From NCBI GenBank assembly GCA_038380795.1, contig CM076263.1:573001-637000 (forward strand): 64,000 bases of DNA, read 5' to 3'. Below are positions 42,401 to 52,188 of this stretch, piece by piece (positions within the stretch are counted from its first letter, which is position 1; each line of letters begins with the position of its first letter). The notes below the pieces were generated by a model. That model saw only the letters and a list, made by a program, of their open reading frames with translations, was not told where the DNA came from and ran no database searches. Origin of the DNA: Pyrocephalus nanus (lineage: Eukaryota; Chordata; Aves; Passeriformes; Tyrannidae). A program made the translations under genes and the position numbers.

Positions 42401-45400
42401 GGGCAGAGCCGCCGGTGGCAACTTCTTCTTGGCCCCAGCAGCTGAATGGCCGGCCTTTGCTGCGTCCTGTTTACACCTGGGGGGCTCAGGCTCCGCCTGG
42501 CAGGACCTGGAGCCCTCCTGATTCCTCTGCCTCTCCGCGTCGATGGCGAACGGATCGCAGCTGGTCGAGGGGAAGGGCCGAGTTCTGCTGCAGGGGGTTT
42601 GCTCCTCGAGACACCCCTTGCTCCCTGAATCAGCTGGTGGGAAATGAACCAAACCACAGTTTACTCCACTCTCTGCTGCCCTGACTTCCTCCTCTTTGTT
42701 GCTGATGGAATAATCAGCCTCGCTGGGAGGGACCCCGTCAGGACAGGACTGCTCCGTGCCGCTGTTCACCTCCTGTCCCTGAGCCTGGCTGCTGATTAAA
42801 GCAGCCTTTGTTTTAATCATATGTCCCACAGCCCGTGGACTGCCGTGTTCATTTCCACACCAGGCTCCTTCCCCCCTGGTTTCTGCAGGTGCCCTGTGGA
42901 GCAGCCCCTGTGATGCTCTGCAGGGAGCTTCCAGCACGCTCAGGTTTCTGTTCCCTTCGTCTCCAGCGGGTGTGGATCCAGTTTTCACCTGGATTCCTGT
43001 GCCAGGACAGGCCACTGCTGATGAGCTGGGAAGCAGGCCCTCTGAGTGGCTTGCAGGGGTGAGGAGCAGCAGCGTTGCTGTCCCAGGCAGTTGCTGGGTA
43101 TCTGACTGATCCCCCCTGCCTTGGGGTTCTGCTTTATAATGAGGGGAAACTGCAGATTGGCCCTCTGAAACCTGAGTAACTCCTGGGCCAGGGGAAGTTT
43201 CAGCCCTGTGTCCATCAGCTGTGTGAATCTCACTCTGCTCTCCTCCTGGTTTAGCTGCTTCACAGCTGGCCACTTCCAGACAAAAATCGCTTAAAAGCAG
43301 ATCCCTGGAGGAAGGAGTGAATGCCCCTTCCCGTTTTGCTGTTTCTGGCAGTTGCTCTGCATTTTGGGGTAAATCCTTACGTGTTATGGCTGCAGGAGGC
43401 TCAGTTAAAGCAGGCAGTTGCATTTCAGAACCGTGTTTCAGTGCAGCAGGAACAACCTGAAAATCCTGACAGCTGTTAATTTTTGGAAGATGGCAACTCT
43501 GAGAATTAGTGTTGTTTTGTGCATTTGAGTCAGAGTGATCTCCTTCTGCCTGTAAATTCAGTTCATCACTCCCAGGCATGGTGTTAACAGAGGAGTGTCC
43601 TGCACGTGTAAGCTGACAGGTATTGTCACTGGGGAAAATCCCTTTTTCTTCAGGGCAATCAGCCAGTCCTCCTCGAAAACTGCAGCCTTCCCCAGGTACA
43701 GAGTCATTTACCCAGGACATGCCGTGTCCAGGATGAAGCCCTGGCCTTAGCAGGGTGCTGTTTGCTGAGGGACAAACTGCAGGTGCTTCCATCCCATTTC
43801 CAGCCCCATCTGCTCCCACTGCCCGTGCTTCCATCCCATTTCCATCCCCATCTGCTCCCACTGCCCGTGCTTCCATCCCATTTCCAGCCCCATCCATTCC
43901 TGCTTCCCGTGCTTCCATCCCATTTCCAGCCCCATCCATTCCTGCTTCCCGTGCTTCCATCCCATTTCCAGCCCCATCCATTCCTGCTTCCCGTGCTTCC
44001 ATCCCATTTCCAGCCCCATCCTCTCCCACTGCCCGTGCTTCCATCCCATTTCCAGCCCCATCTGCTCCCACTGCCCGTGCTTCCATCCCATTTCCAGCCC
44101 CATCTGCTCCCACTGCCCGTGCTTCCATCCCATTTCCAGCCCCATCCATTCCCACTGCCCGTGCTTCCATCCCATTTCCAGCCCCATCCTCTCCCACCAC
44201 CCGTGCCAGACAAGCTGTGGGTGCTGCAGCTCCTGGAAGGGTGAGATGGGTGGGTGCTGGGAGGGGTTCCTGCTCTGTGAGATGATCCCTGCACTCAGGG
44301 CCGGGTGCTGGGAGGGGTTCCTGCTCTGTGAGATGATCCCTGCACTCAGGGCCGGGTGCTGGGAGGGGTTCCTGCTCTGTGAGATGATCCCTGCACTCAG
44401 GGCCGGGTGCTGGGAGGGGTTCCTGCTCTGTGAGATGATCCCTGCACTCAGGGCTGGGTGCTGGGAGGGGTTCCTGCTCTGTGAGATGATCCCTGCACTC
44501 AGGGCCGGGTGCTGGGAGGGGTTCCTGCTCTGTGAGATGATCCCTGCACTCAGGGCTGGGTGCTGGGAGGGGTTCCTGCTCTGTGAGATGATCCCTGCAC
44601 TCAGGGCCGGGTGCTGGGAGGGGTTCCTGCTCTGTGAGATGATCCCTGCACTCAGGGCTGGGTGCTGGGAGGGGTTCCTGCTCTGTGAGATGATCCCTGC
44701 ACTCAGGGCCGGGTGCTGGGAGGGGTTCCTGCTCTGTGAGATGATCCCTGCACTCAGGGCTGGGTGCTGGGAGGGGTTCCTGCTCTGTGAGATGATCCCT
44801 GCACTCAGGGCCGGGTGCTGGGAGGGGTTCCTGCTCTGTGAGATGATCCCTGCACTCAGGGCCGGGTGCTGGGAGGGGTTCCTGCTCTGTGAGATGATCC
44901 CTGCACTCAGGGCTGGGTGCTGGGAGGGGTTCCTGCTCTGTGAGATGATCCCTGCACTCAGGGCTGGGTGCTGGGAGGGGTTCCTGCTCTGTGAGATGAT
45001 CCCTGCACTCAGGGCTGGGTGCTGGGAGGGGTTCCTGCTCTGTGAGATGATCCCTGCACTCAGGGCCGGGTGCTGGGAGGGGTTCCTGCTCTGTGAGATG
45101 ATCCCTGCACTCAGGGCTGGGTGCTGGGAGGGGTTCCTGCTCTGTGAGATGATCACTGCACTCAGGGCCGGGTGCTGGGAGGGGTTCCTGCTCTTCCCTC
45201 ACATCCATCAGCACAGGAGGGAGGCAGCAGGTCTCCTGTTCTGTAAGCTGGACATCTGTCAGCCTCATTCCCAGACTCGTGACGCCCCTGTCTGCAAAGG
45301 GGATGTGACACTCCGAGTCATCCTCGTGGAGAAGTTTCCAGAGCTTGTCATGCACTGCTGACACATCAGCGTCCCCTCTGCAGGCGGATCCCAGGGCTGG

Positions 45401-48002
45401 CAGGGGATCAGCACCCCCGGAGGGGCTGCAGGGCAGATCTGTGTCACTGCCGTCCCCTCTGTGGAACCCAGAGCTCTGCTCTCCCTCTCCTGGCTCAGCA
45501 CACAGCTTTGCTGATGGCAGGACAGCACACAGGCACTCCTGGTTGTCAGGGACAGAGCCTGCACCCCCTGAAGGAAACGCCGACATCCCCTCCTCTGATC
45601 TGCTGCCATGATTAATAATTTCCTGGGGACAACTTTCCCTCTGGCCCCAAGTGAGAGAAGGAGTCTGTAAATCTGCATTGTCTGCTGGCAGTGTGATGTC
45701 AGCACAGAGCATCCCTGCAGATGGCTGGCTGCTTCCTCCACCCTCCCAAGCCCCGAGGGTCCCCTCTGTTTGGGGCTCCACACCGAGGTTCTCACAGTTC
45801 TGGCTGACATTTATAAGATCAGCACCTTGATCCTACAGAGAAGAAAAACAGAGAAACTTGGTTAAAAATTAAAAACTAAACATTAAAAATGCAGCTTGAC
45901 ATGGGCCTGAACTAGAGCTGTGGCTTTAAGGGTTTTTTTTGGGTTTATTTTTTTTTTAATTGTTTTTCAACAGTCAAGTTCCTGATTCATATCATCAATC
46001 TGAAATCAACCTCCTGGGTGAGAGTCTGAAAGGCAGCACAGGTTGTTCCTCAGGGAGGGATTTGTAGAGAAGCTGCAATTCCTTTCATCCTTTCTGCTCC
46101 TCCATTCTCCAAAATGTGGAGCTGACCACACGCTGGGCACAATGGGGAAGGAACAGATGGAGAAAATTGTTGTCAATGACTTGAACCTCTGTGAAATAAA
46201 AACTACTATCCCATTTTCCCACTCAGGGAAAGTGGTGGAGCATCATACCTGTGCATACAGTCTGTGCAACTGCTCTGATTTCCCCGGGGGTCTCCTACCC
46301 ACCCCCTAAAATATCCAGGTACCCGCAGAGGGCAGGAAAATGAGGGTAAACCGAAAAGAAAAGGTGAATGCAAACATTCTCTCACAATGGGCACTGCAGA
46401 AATGCTGGCTGGCAGCATTCCTTCACTCAGACCTGTTGAGCAGCCTCCCTCTCAGATTTCCCCCCCAGCTGTCATTAGTGCCTCTCACCATTATCAGGCC
46501 GGCTCTATAATTAGAACAGCTTGGGCTTTACCCGGGCCTTTTTCAGAGCCCATTTCCCTCCCAGGGCCTTTTTCAGAGCCCATTTCCCTCCCAGCCGGGG
46601 CTGTCATTCAGCAGGGCACGGACAGCACCTCCCAGAGCGGCTCCAGCTCTCCAGGGTTGGCTGCCAAGCAGGGATAAGTGGCACTGGAATCAGCAGAGCG
46701 GCTCTTAATGATTAAATAATGATATCTTTAAATGATAACCACGTTACTTACCCCGAGCGGGACGTTCTCGTCCGGCATCTGATTCTGCTCAGGCAGGCCC
46801 TGAGTCCTTTTCCCTCCCCACTGACAGTCTTCATCTTCATCTTCCTCTCGTGCCTGCACCTCCAGGCTTTCTGTCTCCTCGGGAATCAGGACACCTTCCC
46901 GACTGGCAGATGGAGCCGTGGATTCCCTGCCCTCTGCTGCAGCCTGCAGAGACTGTCCTATGGTGCTGACGTATCTGCAGAGCTCCAGGGGGTTGAAGAG
47001 CTTGAACAGGTTCCTCCTCAGGGTCTCAGTGAAGGCACAGCCGGTGTGCTGGGGGTTTTCCCGGGGCACGTCCCTGTCCCCCTCCTCCCGCGCCACCCGC
47101 GCCGTGCCGGCTCCCGTCACCGTCCCCGCAGCTCCGGTGCCACCGGCAGAGGGGACTGCCCCAGCAGCTGCGGGATCAGGGGCTGTGTGCCTCGCTCTGC
47201 CAGCTGCAGCCAGGTGGCCGCTCGCATCAGTCTCCCCTGGGCCGCCGGGACGTTCATCTGCCGATGCGACGGGCGCGGCGTCTCTCGGGCCGGGGCCCCT
47301 GGGCCGGTGGTGGCCGACAGCGAGAGTCATGTCTGCCTGCAGAGGGGACTGGCTGGACACAGAGGGGTCTGTCCTTACACCGAGCCCTGGGAATGTTGAG
47401 TGATGCCCACGGAAGCCAATGGGGGTCTCCACAGGCGCAGTGTCACCCGACACTTCGCCCAGGAGGAGAGCGCACCCGTCGCAATCCTGACTCAGTTTGA
47501 GGTCATCCTCGTCGTCGCTCTCTAACAAAAACCGCAGTCTCTTTTGCCAGATTTCATCTTCCTGCGCTGTCAGCACATCTGAACACTCGAAGTACTCCAG
47601 GTCATCGTCAGAGAAGTCATCACTGACACCTGCAATTCCCTCTGTGTGAATCTCTGGAACGGCGGCAGAACTTGCAGGATCATCTGTTCCCACGGGAGCA
47701 TCAGCCTGCTCACTGAGCAGGGAATTCCTACCTGGAGAACAGCCCAACCCAGTGTTTTTACACACCTGGCCATCTGCCAGAGGCCGAGCAGATCCAGGGG
47801 CTTCCCTGTGGAGGCAACAGCTGCCTGTGTGACGAGTGGTTTCATCTGCAGGGAGCTCCTCTGCTCTGGCAGCGGCATCGACAGCGAGCGCACCGTTCAG
47901 GTGGAGCAGCTCATCCCCGCTCCCTGACAGATCCCTGGGGCAGCAAACACTCCCCTGGGATGTAATCCCGTTTTTTACAGCCATGTTGTCTTCTGTGTCC
48001 AT
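36448..48002 (-). CDS. ALPK2: ALPK2, alpha-protein kinase 2
   Basis: Atypical alpha-kinase, implicated in heart development and Wnt signalling. Coding exons on minus: 48002-46752, 45832-42277, 41514-41367, 40704-40577, 40487-40452, 39683-39409, 39273-39185, 38578-38361, 37666-37618, 36682-36448. Phases all agree and sum to 5985 nt (about 1994 residues; human about 2170). N-terminal exon has the conserved acidic [14 protein letters not shown]. Exons 3-4 form an Ig domain ([14 protein letters not shown]). The kinase domain, from about residue 1720, shows ACVLKV (ATP lysine), [24 protein letters not shown] and the zinc motif HQCNEYC. Exon 2 carries two coding minisatellites. The human N-terminal Ig domain was not found upstream; start at 48002 is chosen as the first long-frame ATG, with short upstream ORFs in the leader. 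An alternative donor at about 42238 would extend exon 2. Confidence 0.93.
38770..39190 (-). repeat. 38-bp array that repeats the ALPK2 exon end and 5' splice site
   Basis: Eleven copies at 38-bp spacing of minus-strand GGAGGTGCCAGAGTGAGTAT plus TTACAGCTGTTT. The copy nearest the exon is the true junction of exon 39273-39185 (GTGCCAGA|GTGAGT). The other ten lie in the intron and keep the full donor. Variants differ only in CCCTGCCC versus CCCCCCCC. Confidence 0.96.
43783..44215 (-). repeat. Coding 42-bp minisatellite in ALPK2, about 10 copies
   Basis: Encodes a 14-residue unit, [14 protein letters not shown], repeated with V/E, G/M/E and A/D variants. All copies keep frame (42 = 3 x 14). Subgroups such as [19 protein letters not shown] occur in adjacent runs, showing local amplification. 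Confidence 0.95.
44240..45195 (-). repeat. Coding 51-bp minisatellite in ALPK2, about 18 copies
   Basis: Encodes [17 protein letters not shown], 17 residues, with an S/G alternation at one site (AGC/GGC, the T/C variant on plus) and almost no synonymous variation. The start copy is diverged ([17 protein letters not shown]). All three minus frames and one plus frame remain open; only the frame continuous with ALPK2 is taken as coding. Confidence 0.96.
45833..46751 (-). other. ALPK2 intron 1 (between coding exons)
   Basis: No gene inside. It holds a direct duplication of GGCCTTTTTCAGAGCCCATT TCCCTCCCAG at about 46538-46600, two adjacent copies. Confidence 0.7.
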
Positions 48003-48288
48003 GGGATTTCTCGGACCGGGGTGAGATCTGTGCTTTGCTGAGCTCCTCGAGCCGTAAATGGCTGATTTCAGACGAGGCAGAACGGGGTAACATCAACACG
48101 GGCTGGCCCTCACAGGGTGAACTCTTGTGCTGCGTGAAACATTGCCCATTTTCCTCATTTCACCCTGAGGTGTCCCACGTGCTCGTTTAGGACAGTGAAT
48201 CCCTGGCAAGTTTTGTTCTTTGCATCCGGCTGCAGTTCAAGGAGAGTCATTCCAGCTGTCAGTGAAGTGCAGATCTTGCTCCGTGCAC
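48003..48288 (-). other. ALPK2: ALPK2 5' leader part of first coding exon
   Basis: Acceptor TTTGCAG|GTGCACGG places the exon start at 48288. The leader has an upstream ATG at 48250-48248 opening a short ORF of 32 codons (MTLLELQPDAKN...) out of frame with ALPK2. Whether an in-frame upstream exon exists is not clear. Confidence 0.5.
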
Positions 48289-50439
48289 CTGCAAATGAAA
48301 GACACCTGAGAGTTAAAAATCACTCCTGAAAGGGGAATAGCTGGTTTCTAGATTGACTTTTCTAGACTGACACACTTGCAGGCAGTTTGGGGCACAAAGC
48401 TGCTTCTTTTTGATTTCAGAAGGAATTGAACGACGTCACCAAAAAAGAAAAAAAACCACATTTACCTGACAAAACCACACAAATTTGATTAAATGTAAGA
48501 AGTGGTTGTTAATTTTCCTCCTCTCTTGCATCATCTTTTTTTTCCTAACTTACCCAGTTCTAACCAAAACTAACCAAGTTAGGTTGGCAGGCAGCTAAAC
48601 CACCAGGAAAGTGGCTGGGTATAATTAGACTTAATTTAAGATAAGCTTTTTCCCTTCAGATGACAAATCTGCCAACCAAAGCCATCCCATCAGCTGGCAA
48701 ATCTCCCTGCCCTGCTCAAATGCTCTGATGTATTCCAAGGTTAATGCAGATTCCCTGGGAATTCCCAGTGATGCAATAAACACAGACAGGACACACCATT
48801 TACACCTCTTAAGTGAGGTGTTCTATTCCCTGTTTGGAAACACAAGGTATTTACCATCAGAAAATAAATATTTACCACCTTTCAGTACAAAGCTTCCCAC
48901 TGAAATTTTGCTGCATTTTAAATGCTGATTCTCGTGTTCTCCATTCCAACTTTTGCTTTAGTAGAAATTAAATATTTTTACTCGAAGTTGTGTTTCTGTG
49001 AATTATTCTGCATGCATCAGCACTGACGGAATCCCTGATGGAATCCCTGATGGAATCCCACTCCACGGGAAATTTCTGCTCAATAAACAACCGGCTCTGC
49101 CCGCCTCTAATGTGGAGTAATTAAACCGAGCAATCACGGCACAACTCTTTACACTGATCTCTCTTCATCTATTTTTAACAACTGCCAGGCATCTGACCCT
49201 GCCAGATTGAGCAATTCACGCAGCCTGGGAATCATCTATTTCTACTAAGTCACCAGATTTATTTATTTTTTCCCTCGGGAACGGGAGAAGTTTTTACCTG
49301 CTGAGCCTTAGAACAAATAAAATGCAATATGTGCTTAGAACAAATACAATGCAATATGTGCTTAGAACAAATAAAATGCAATATGTGCTCAGAACAAATA
49401 CAGTGCATTTTTTCAGGATGCCCACTATCCCCTCCACATTCTTCAGATGAGGAAGCCTGGTTGCAATTTTTGCAATTTTGTGCTGCTGAACCTCGGTGGA
49501 AATGGTATCAGAGCGTAACTTTAGAAACACTGAGCAGAATTCTAAATGCAATTAATTAAAAACAAACAAACAAACAAACAACAATCTATCAAAATGAGGA
49601 AAAATTAATATTCTTTATCAGAAGTAAATAACAAATCCTATTTCTTGTGCAATAAAAGTATAGATCACTACAGTCATGTAATGCATTCACAATAAAGTAA
49701 CTCGCCCTTCTCCCACTACTTGTACAATTCACAGGATTAAAAAAAAAGCAGATGAGTAAAGTTTGCAGTCCAACCCCCCCAGCCCCCCAAATGCACACTC
49801 ACCCCCCACTTTCTGGGCCATTTACCAGCAGGCAGGGCCCGGGCTGGCTCTGGGAGCCGCAGGACGATGGAAGCCGTGCATGCTGTCGGCAGTCGGGGGG
49901 TGCTGTGCCGGTGTGACCTCAGGGGAAGGGACAGTCTGATCGTCTGAGCGCTGCACAGGTTGACTTTTAAAGAGAGGCGGTTTCGTTACAGGCAGCAGAT
50001 GGCCCTTTCTGGGAACACCTCCACTAGACAGCGAGTTGGCAGCGAGGAGAGGGCACAGGAATTTCCTCGTGGCTGACAGAGAGAGGAAGTGTCGGCCTTA
50101 GAGTGCCATAACAAAGCACTCCGGGTTGGTTTTTGGAGCACGCAAAAGTTCTGGTGAGCCTGGGAATGAACTGCTGAAGGGATCTGGAAAAGGCTGAAAA
50201 GGAAGTTTTTTTGTGCCTGGATTTTTTTTTTTTTTGCATTTTGCAATAATGGCAGCTAGAACTGGTTATGAGTTACTACTGTGCTAAATGCTTCTCACTG
50301 CCAGTGTTATCAGGACCCAGATAGGAAGCTGGCGTGTCCACCTGCAATCAGCATCGCTCGGGAATAGCAAGGGGGGATATCTGTTTTATGTAACAGTCTA
50401 ACAGTCAAAATAACCCCCAAAGAGACGAGAGGCAGCCAC
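48289..50439. other. ALPK2 upstream region
   Basis: Mostly AT-rich intron or intergenic sequence. It includes three to four copies of GCTTAGAACAAATAAAATGC AATATGT at 49305-49400 and poly-A/T runs. One possible 5' exon is listed separately. No N-terminal Ig exon of ALPK2 was recognised. Confidence 0.45.
49826..49971 (-). promoter_or_regulatory. Candidate ALPK2 promoter and non-coding first exon
   Basis: On minus, TTTAAAAG at 49971-49964 resembles a TATA box, followed by GC-richer sequence and a donor CTG|GTAAAT at 49826. An ATG in it would open a short frame that stops in the next exon, so it would be non-coding leader. Placement about 1.5 kb upstream of the 48288 exon makes it the best local candidate. 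Confidence 0.3.
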
Positions 50440-50605
50440 GTTTGTATCATAAAATAGTCCGGGTTGGAAGAGACCTTTGAGGGTCCTTCAGTCCACCCCC
50501 CTGCCATGGGCAGGGACACTTTCCACTGTGCCAACCTGGCACTGAACAGTTCCAGGGATGGGGCACCTAACACCTCCTGAACAACCTGAACGCTTGACCA
50601 CCGAT
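50440..50605 (-). mobile_element. CR1 LINE 3'-end fragment
   Basis: Plus strand shows the reverse complement of a CR1 3' tail: TCATAAAATAGTCCGGGTTG, GAAGAGACCTTTGAGG, CCCCCCTGCCATGGGCAGGG, ACACTTTCCACTGTGCC, CAGGGATGGGGCACC. The element therefore points to minus with its 3' end near 50440. Heavily 5'-truncated, as usual for CR1. Confidence 0.9.
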
Positions 50606-51164
50606 TAAATTGTTCGTAAAATTACTTTCAGTCCACTTCGAGCAACTCGCAGCTCCAGAGAGATGAAAACTCCCTTCAGATCGTTCCCCCACTCATCGGT
50701 CCATGGGCAGTGATGGAGAGCGGTGACAGGAACATCTCTCTGGGAGGCTCTTCCCAAGCCGTCCCTCCTCTCCCACGAGGTGTCTGAGCCTTGATCCGCA
50801 CACCTTCCCGCGTGGACACCGGCAGCAGGCTGGGCTGGGGGGAAGCTGTGTCACGGAGGAGAACCCACGGGTGGGTTGTGTTTTTTGCCTGGGTCCGCCT
50901 CCCCACCCGTGTCCCGCCCGAGAGGCTCAGCCGAGCCGCTGCAGGAGATCTCACCCCGAGTCACGACACAAAACCTTCCCCTTTCCAAACGGGTGAAACA
51001 AAACCCGCTCGGCTCCCTCACAGCGCCCGCAGGGCCGGGGCGAGACGGGGGCGGCTCCTGCCCCGACATGACCGAGTCCCTTCAGCCACGTGGGGAGACC
51101 ACGCTTCTCCCAGCGGGGCGGGACCGGACCGGACTGGGCGGCCACGCTTCTCCCAGCGGGGCCG
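50606..51164. other. MALT1 upstream region, CpG-richer toward the right
   Basis: Lies between the CR1 fragment and the 24-bp array. No exon recognised. Long open frames starting here run into the array and are repeat-driven. Confidence 0.5.
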
Positions 51165-51995
51165 GACCCTCCCCGTTCCCCTGGGCCGGACCCTCCCCGA
51201 TCCCCTGGGCCGGACCCTCCCCGATCCCCTGGGCCGGACCCTCCCCGATCCCCTCGGCCGGACCCTCCCCGTTCCCCTGGGCCGGACCCTCCCCGATCCC
51301 CTCGGCCGGACCCTCCCCGTTCCCGTGGGCCGGACCCTCCCCGTTCCCCTGGGCCGGACCCTCCCCGATCCCCTCGGCCGGACCCTCCCCGTTCCCGTGG
51401 GCCGGACCCTCCCCGATCCCCTCGGCCGGACCCTCCCCGTTCCCGTGGGCCGGACCCTCCCCGCTCCCCTCGGCCGGACCCTCCCCGTTCCCCTGGGCCG
51501 GACCCTCCCCGTTCCCCTGGGCCGGACCCTCCCCGTTCCCCTGGGCCGGACCCTCCCCGTTCCCGTGGGCCGGACCCTCCCCGATCCCCTGGGCCGGACC
51601 CTCCCCGTTCCCGTGGGCCGGACCCTCCCCGATCCCCTGGGCCGGACCCTCCCCGTTCCCGTGGGCCGGACCCTCCCCGATCCCCTCGGCCGGACCCTCC
51701 CCGATCCCCTCGGCCGGACCCTCCCCGTTCCCGTGGGCCGGACCCGCCCCGATCCCCTGGGCCGGACCCTCCCCGTTCCCGTGGGCCGGACCCTCCCCGA
51801 TCCCCTCGGCCGGACCCTCCCCGATCCCCTCGGCCGGACCCTCCCCGATCCCCTCGGCCGGACCCTCCCCGTTCCCCTGGGCCGGACCCTCCCCGTTCCC
51901 CTGGGCCGGACCCTCCCCGTTCCCCTGGGCCGGACCCTCCCCGTTCCCCTGGGCCGGACCCTCCCCGATCCCCTCGGCCGGACCCGCCCCGCCCG
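51165..51995 (+). repeat. 24-bp GC-rich array upstream of MALT1, about 34 copies
   Basis: Unit CCGGACCCTCCCCGATCCCC plus TGGG, with three variants (CCGATCCCCTCGG, CCGTTCCCCTGGG, CCGTTCCCGTGGG) in irregular order. All six frames stay open for 300-550 residues, so the frames are not evidence of coding. It ends about 190 bp before the MALT1 ATG, inside the probable CpG-island promoter. Confidence 0.96.
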
Positions 51996-52188
51996 CCCCG
52001 CTCCCCTCGAATGGACCCACCCCGGCCGTCCCTCTCCTTTCGGCCGGACCGCCCCGCTCCTCTCAACCGGACCGCCCCGGCTACCCCGCCCCGCTCCGCT
52101 CCCGTGGCCGGACCCGCCCTGCCCGCCCCGTTCCCCTCAACCGGACCTGCCCTGCCCGCCCCGCTCGGCGCTTCCTTCCGGGCCCGCG

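Larger units (their letters stand above)
42277..45832 (-). other. ALPK2: Giant ALPK2 exon 2 (3556 nt)
   Basis: Acceptor CTGTAG|GATCAAGG at 45832 and donor AAAG|GTGAGA at 42277 keep frame with the neighbours (VPLG|DQGADL upstream, KKDSK|APRLL downstream). Outside the two repeat blocks the protein is low-complexity and poorly conserved, as this exon is in mammals. A second donor, CAG|GTGAGG, lies about 40 nt beyond the first. Confidence 0.85.

Noticed and set aside
43747..45361. A 469-residue minus frame and a 371-residue plus frame overlapping ALPK2
   Set aside because: They exist only because the 51-bp unit lacks stops in those phases; the frame continuous with ALPK2 exon borders is the coding one.
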